Positions 33,137-33,354 of a stretch of DNA of 33,354 bases are shown here, one piece after another (position 1 is the first letter of the stretch; each line of letters starts with the position of its first letter). The translations under genes and the position numbers were made by a program. The stretch covers positions 1 through 33,354 of the forward strand of contig JAFIFJ010000063.1 in NCBI GenBank assembly GCA_020832085.1, read 5' to 3'. The stretch comes from Gammaproteobacteria bacterium. GTDB taxonomy: Bacteria; Pseudomonadota; Gammaproteobacteria; Pseudomonadales; Azotimanducaceae. The notes beneath the pieces are model-generated. The model was not told where the DNA came from, searched no databases, and was given only the letters and a program-made list of their open reading frames with translations.

Positions 33137-33213
33137 AGTGGTCGAACGGGCCTGACTCGAAATCAGGTGTACCCTTGCGGGTACCCAGGGTGCGAATCCC
33201 TGCCTCTCCGCCA
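33124..33213 (+). tRNA. tRNA-Ser (anticodon CGA)
   Basis: This is a 90-base class II tRNA. The acceptor stem GGAGAGG (33124-33130) pairs with CCTCTCC, then G and an encoded CCA. The anticodon arm is CCTGA-CTCGAAA-TCAGG with anticodon CGA. A long variable arm (GTACCC...GGGTAC) and a T-arm with GCGAATCCC complete it. It was checked against tRNA-Sec because of the selenoproteins: the anticodon is not TCA and the acceptor stem is not extended, so it is a normal serine tRNA. Confidence 0.96.
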
Positions 33214-33251
33214 AAAACGCCAAGGGCCCCTCTGGGGCCCTTGGCGTTTTT
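33213..33251 (+). terminator. Very strong intrinsic terminator of tRNA-Ser
   Basis: A perfect 18-bp inverted repeat, AAAAACGCCAAGGGCCCC (33213-33230) with its complement (33234-33251), encloses a 3-base loop and ends in TTTTT. With A-runs on one side and T-runs on the other, it can work in both directions. Confidence 0.92.
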
Positions 33252-33287
33252 GGTTGAGGGGTGGATTTGGGTTCGAATCCTGTTCGA

Positions 33288-33311
33288 CCGATCGGCAGGA
33301 CTGCCGATCGG
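33288..33311. repeat. Palindrome related to the 181-bp repeat
   Basis: CCGATCGGCAG (33288-33298) and CTGCCGATCGG (33301-33311) form a perfect 11-bp stem. The core GATCGGCAGGA and the following ATCGGGTCG are shared with the repeat units at 32777 and 32958, so a third diverged piece of the same element lies beyond the tRNA. Confidence 0.7.
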
Positions 33312-33354
33312 GTCGTCGCAGCGCAGCGGAGACGCCTGGGCGCGAAGCGCCCAG

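Noticed and set aside
33124-33213. Long-variable-arm tRNA considered as tRNA-Sec, which would fit the selenoproteins
   Set aside because: The anticodon is CGA, not TCA, and the acceptor stem is the normal 7 bp. It is tRNA-Ser; selC must be elsewhere.
33262-33290. T-arm-like string GGTTCGAATCC after the tRNA-Ser terminator, considered as a second tRNA
   Set aside because: No acceptor, D or anticodon arm can be found around it; at most a tRNA fragment.

Overview
The window looks like chromosomal DNA from a high-GC gammaproteobacterium. The evidence is the block ruvB-tolQRAB-pal-cpoB-queE-queC-tRNA-Lys, a minCDE operon, and gcvR/dapA/bamC gene order typical of that class, together with bepA, GSH-dependent formaldehyde genes and a PEP-CTERM protein. 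I cannot assign a family from sequence alone. Most genes are housekeeping and tightly packed, with 4-base ATGA or GTGA overlaps. The accessory material is concentrated at about 7.85-13.2 kb and at the right end.

Layout. Positions 1-350 hold palindromic REP-like repeats. Positions 419-7672 carry ruvB, then the Tol-Pal envelope machine, then two 7-deazaguanine (queuosine precursor) genes. This block ends at a hairpin terminator whose T-run doubles as the -35 box of the tRNA-Lys promoter. Positions 7857-12461 are the most unusual part. Two nearly identical genes on the minus strand each contain an in-frame TGA at codon 14, inside a U-T-G-C redox motif. Each TGA is followed at the right distance by a bacterial SECIS-like hairpin with a GGUC loop. 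I read both as ArsC/thioredoxin-fold selenoproteins; translation without recoding would give only a 90-residue fragment from a TTG codon. Between the copies lie the first 15 codons of a broken NADP-dependent oxidoreductase and a PEP-CTERM surface protein with a sigma-54-type promoter. After copy 2 come a secreted SnoaL-like protein and an intact oxidoreductase.

Positions 12.6-15.1 kb carry a DUF4168 protein with a hexapeptide repeat, an SDR dehydrogenase and a PhyH-type dioxygenase. Positions 15.3-17.1 kb are minCDE, followed by an RhlE-like helicase. Positions 19.0-20.9 kb are frmA-fghA (glutathione-dependent formaldehyde oxidation), followed by a GPH-family symporter, a divergent GshB-like ATP-grasp enzyme on the minus strand, nadA, and bepA on the minus strand. 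Positions 26.2-31.2 kb carry tusA-like and PerM-like genes, a 169-bp inverted-repeat element, gcvR (minus), dapA-bamC and a WalJ-like metallo-hydrolase. A membrane VWA-FHA protein follows on the minus strand.

The right end (32.65-33.31 kb) holds two tandem 181/182-bp repeats. Each carries a copy of the first 13 bases of the tRNA-Ser(CGA) gene that follows, and a very strong terminator closes the unit. How the parts connect: Tol-Pal, BamC and BepA serve the outer membrane. FrmA-FghA, GshB-like, TusA-like and the twin selenoproteins all concern thiol/selenol chemistry, but a functional link among them is only inferred.
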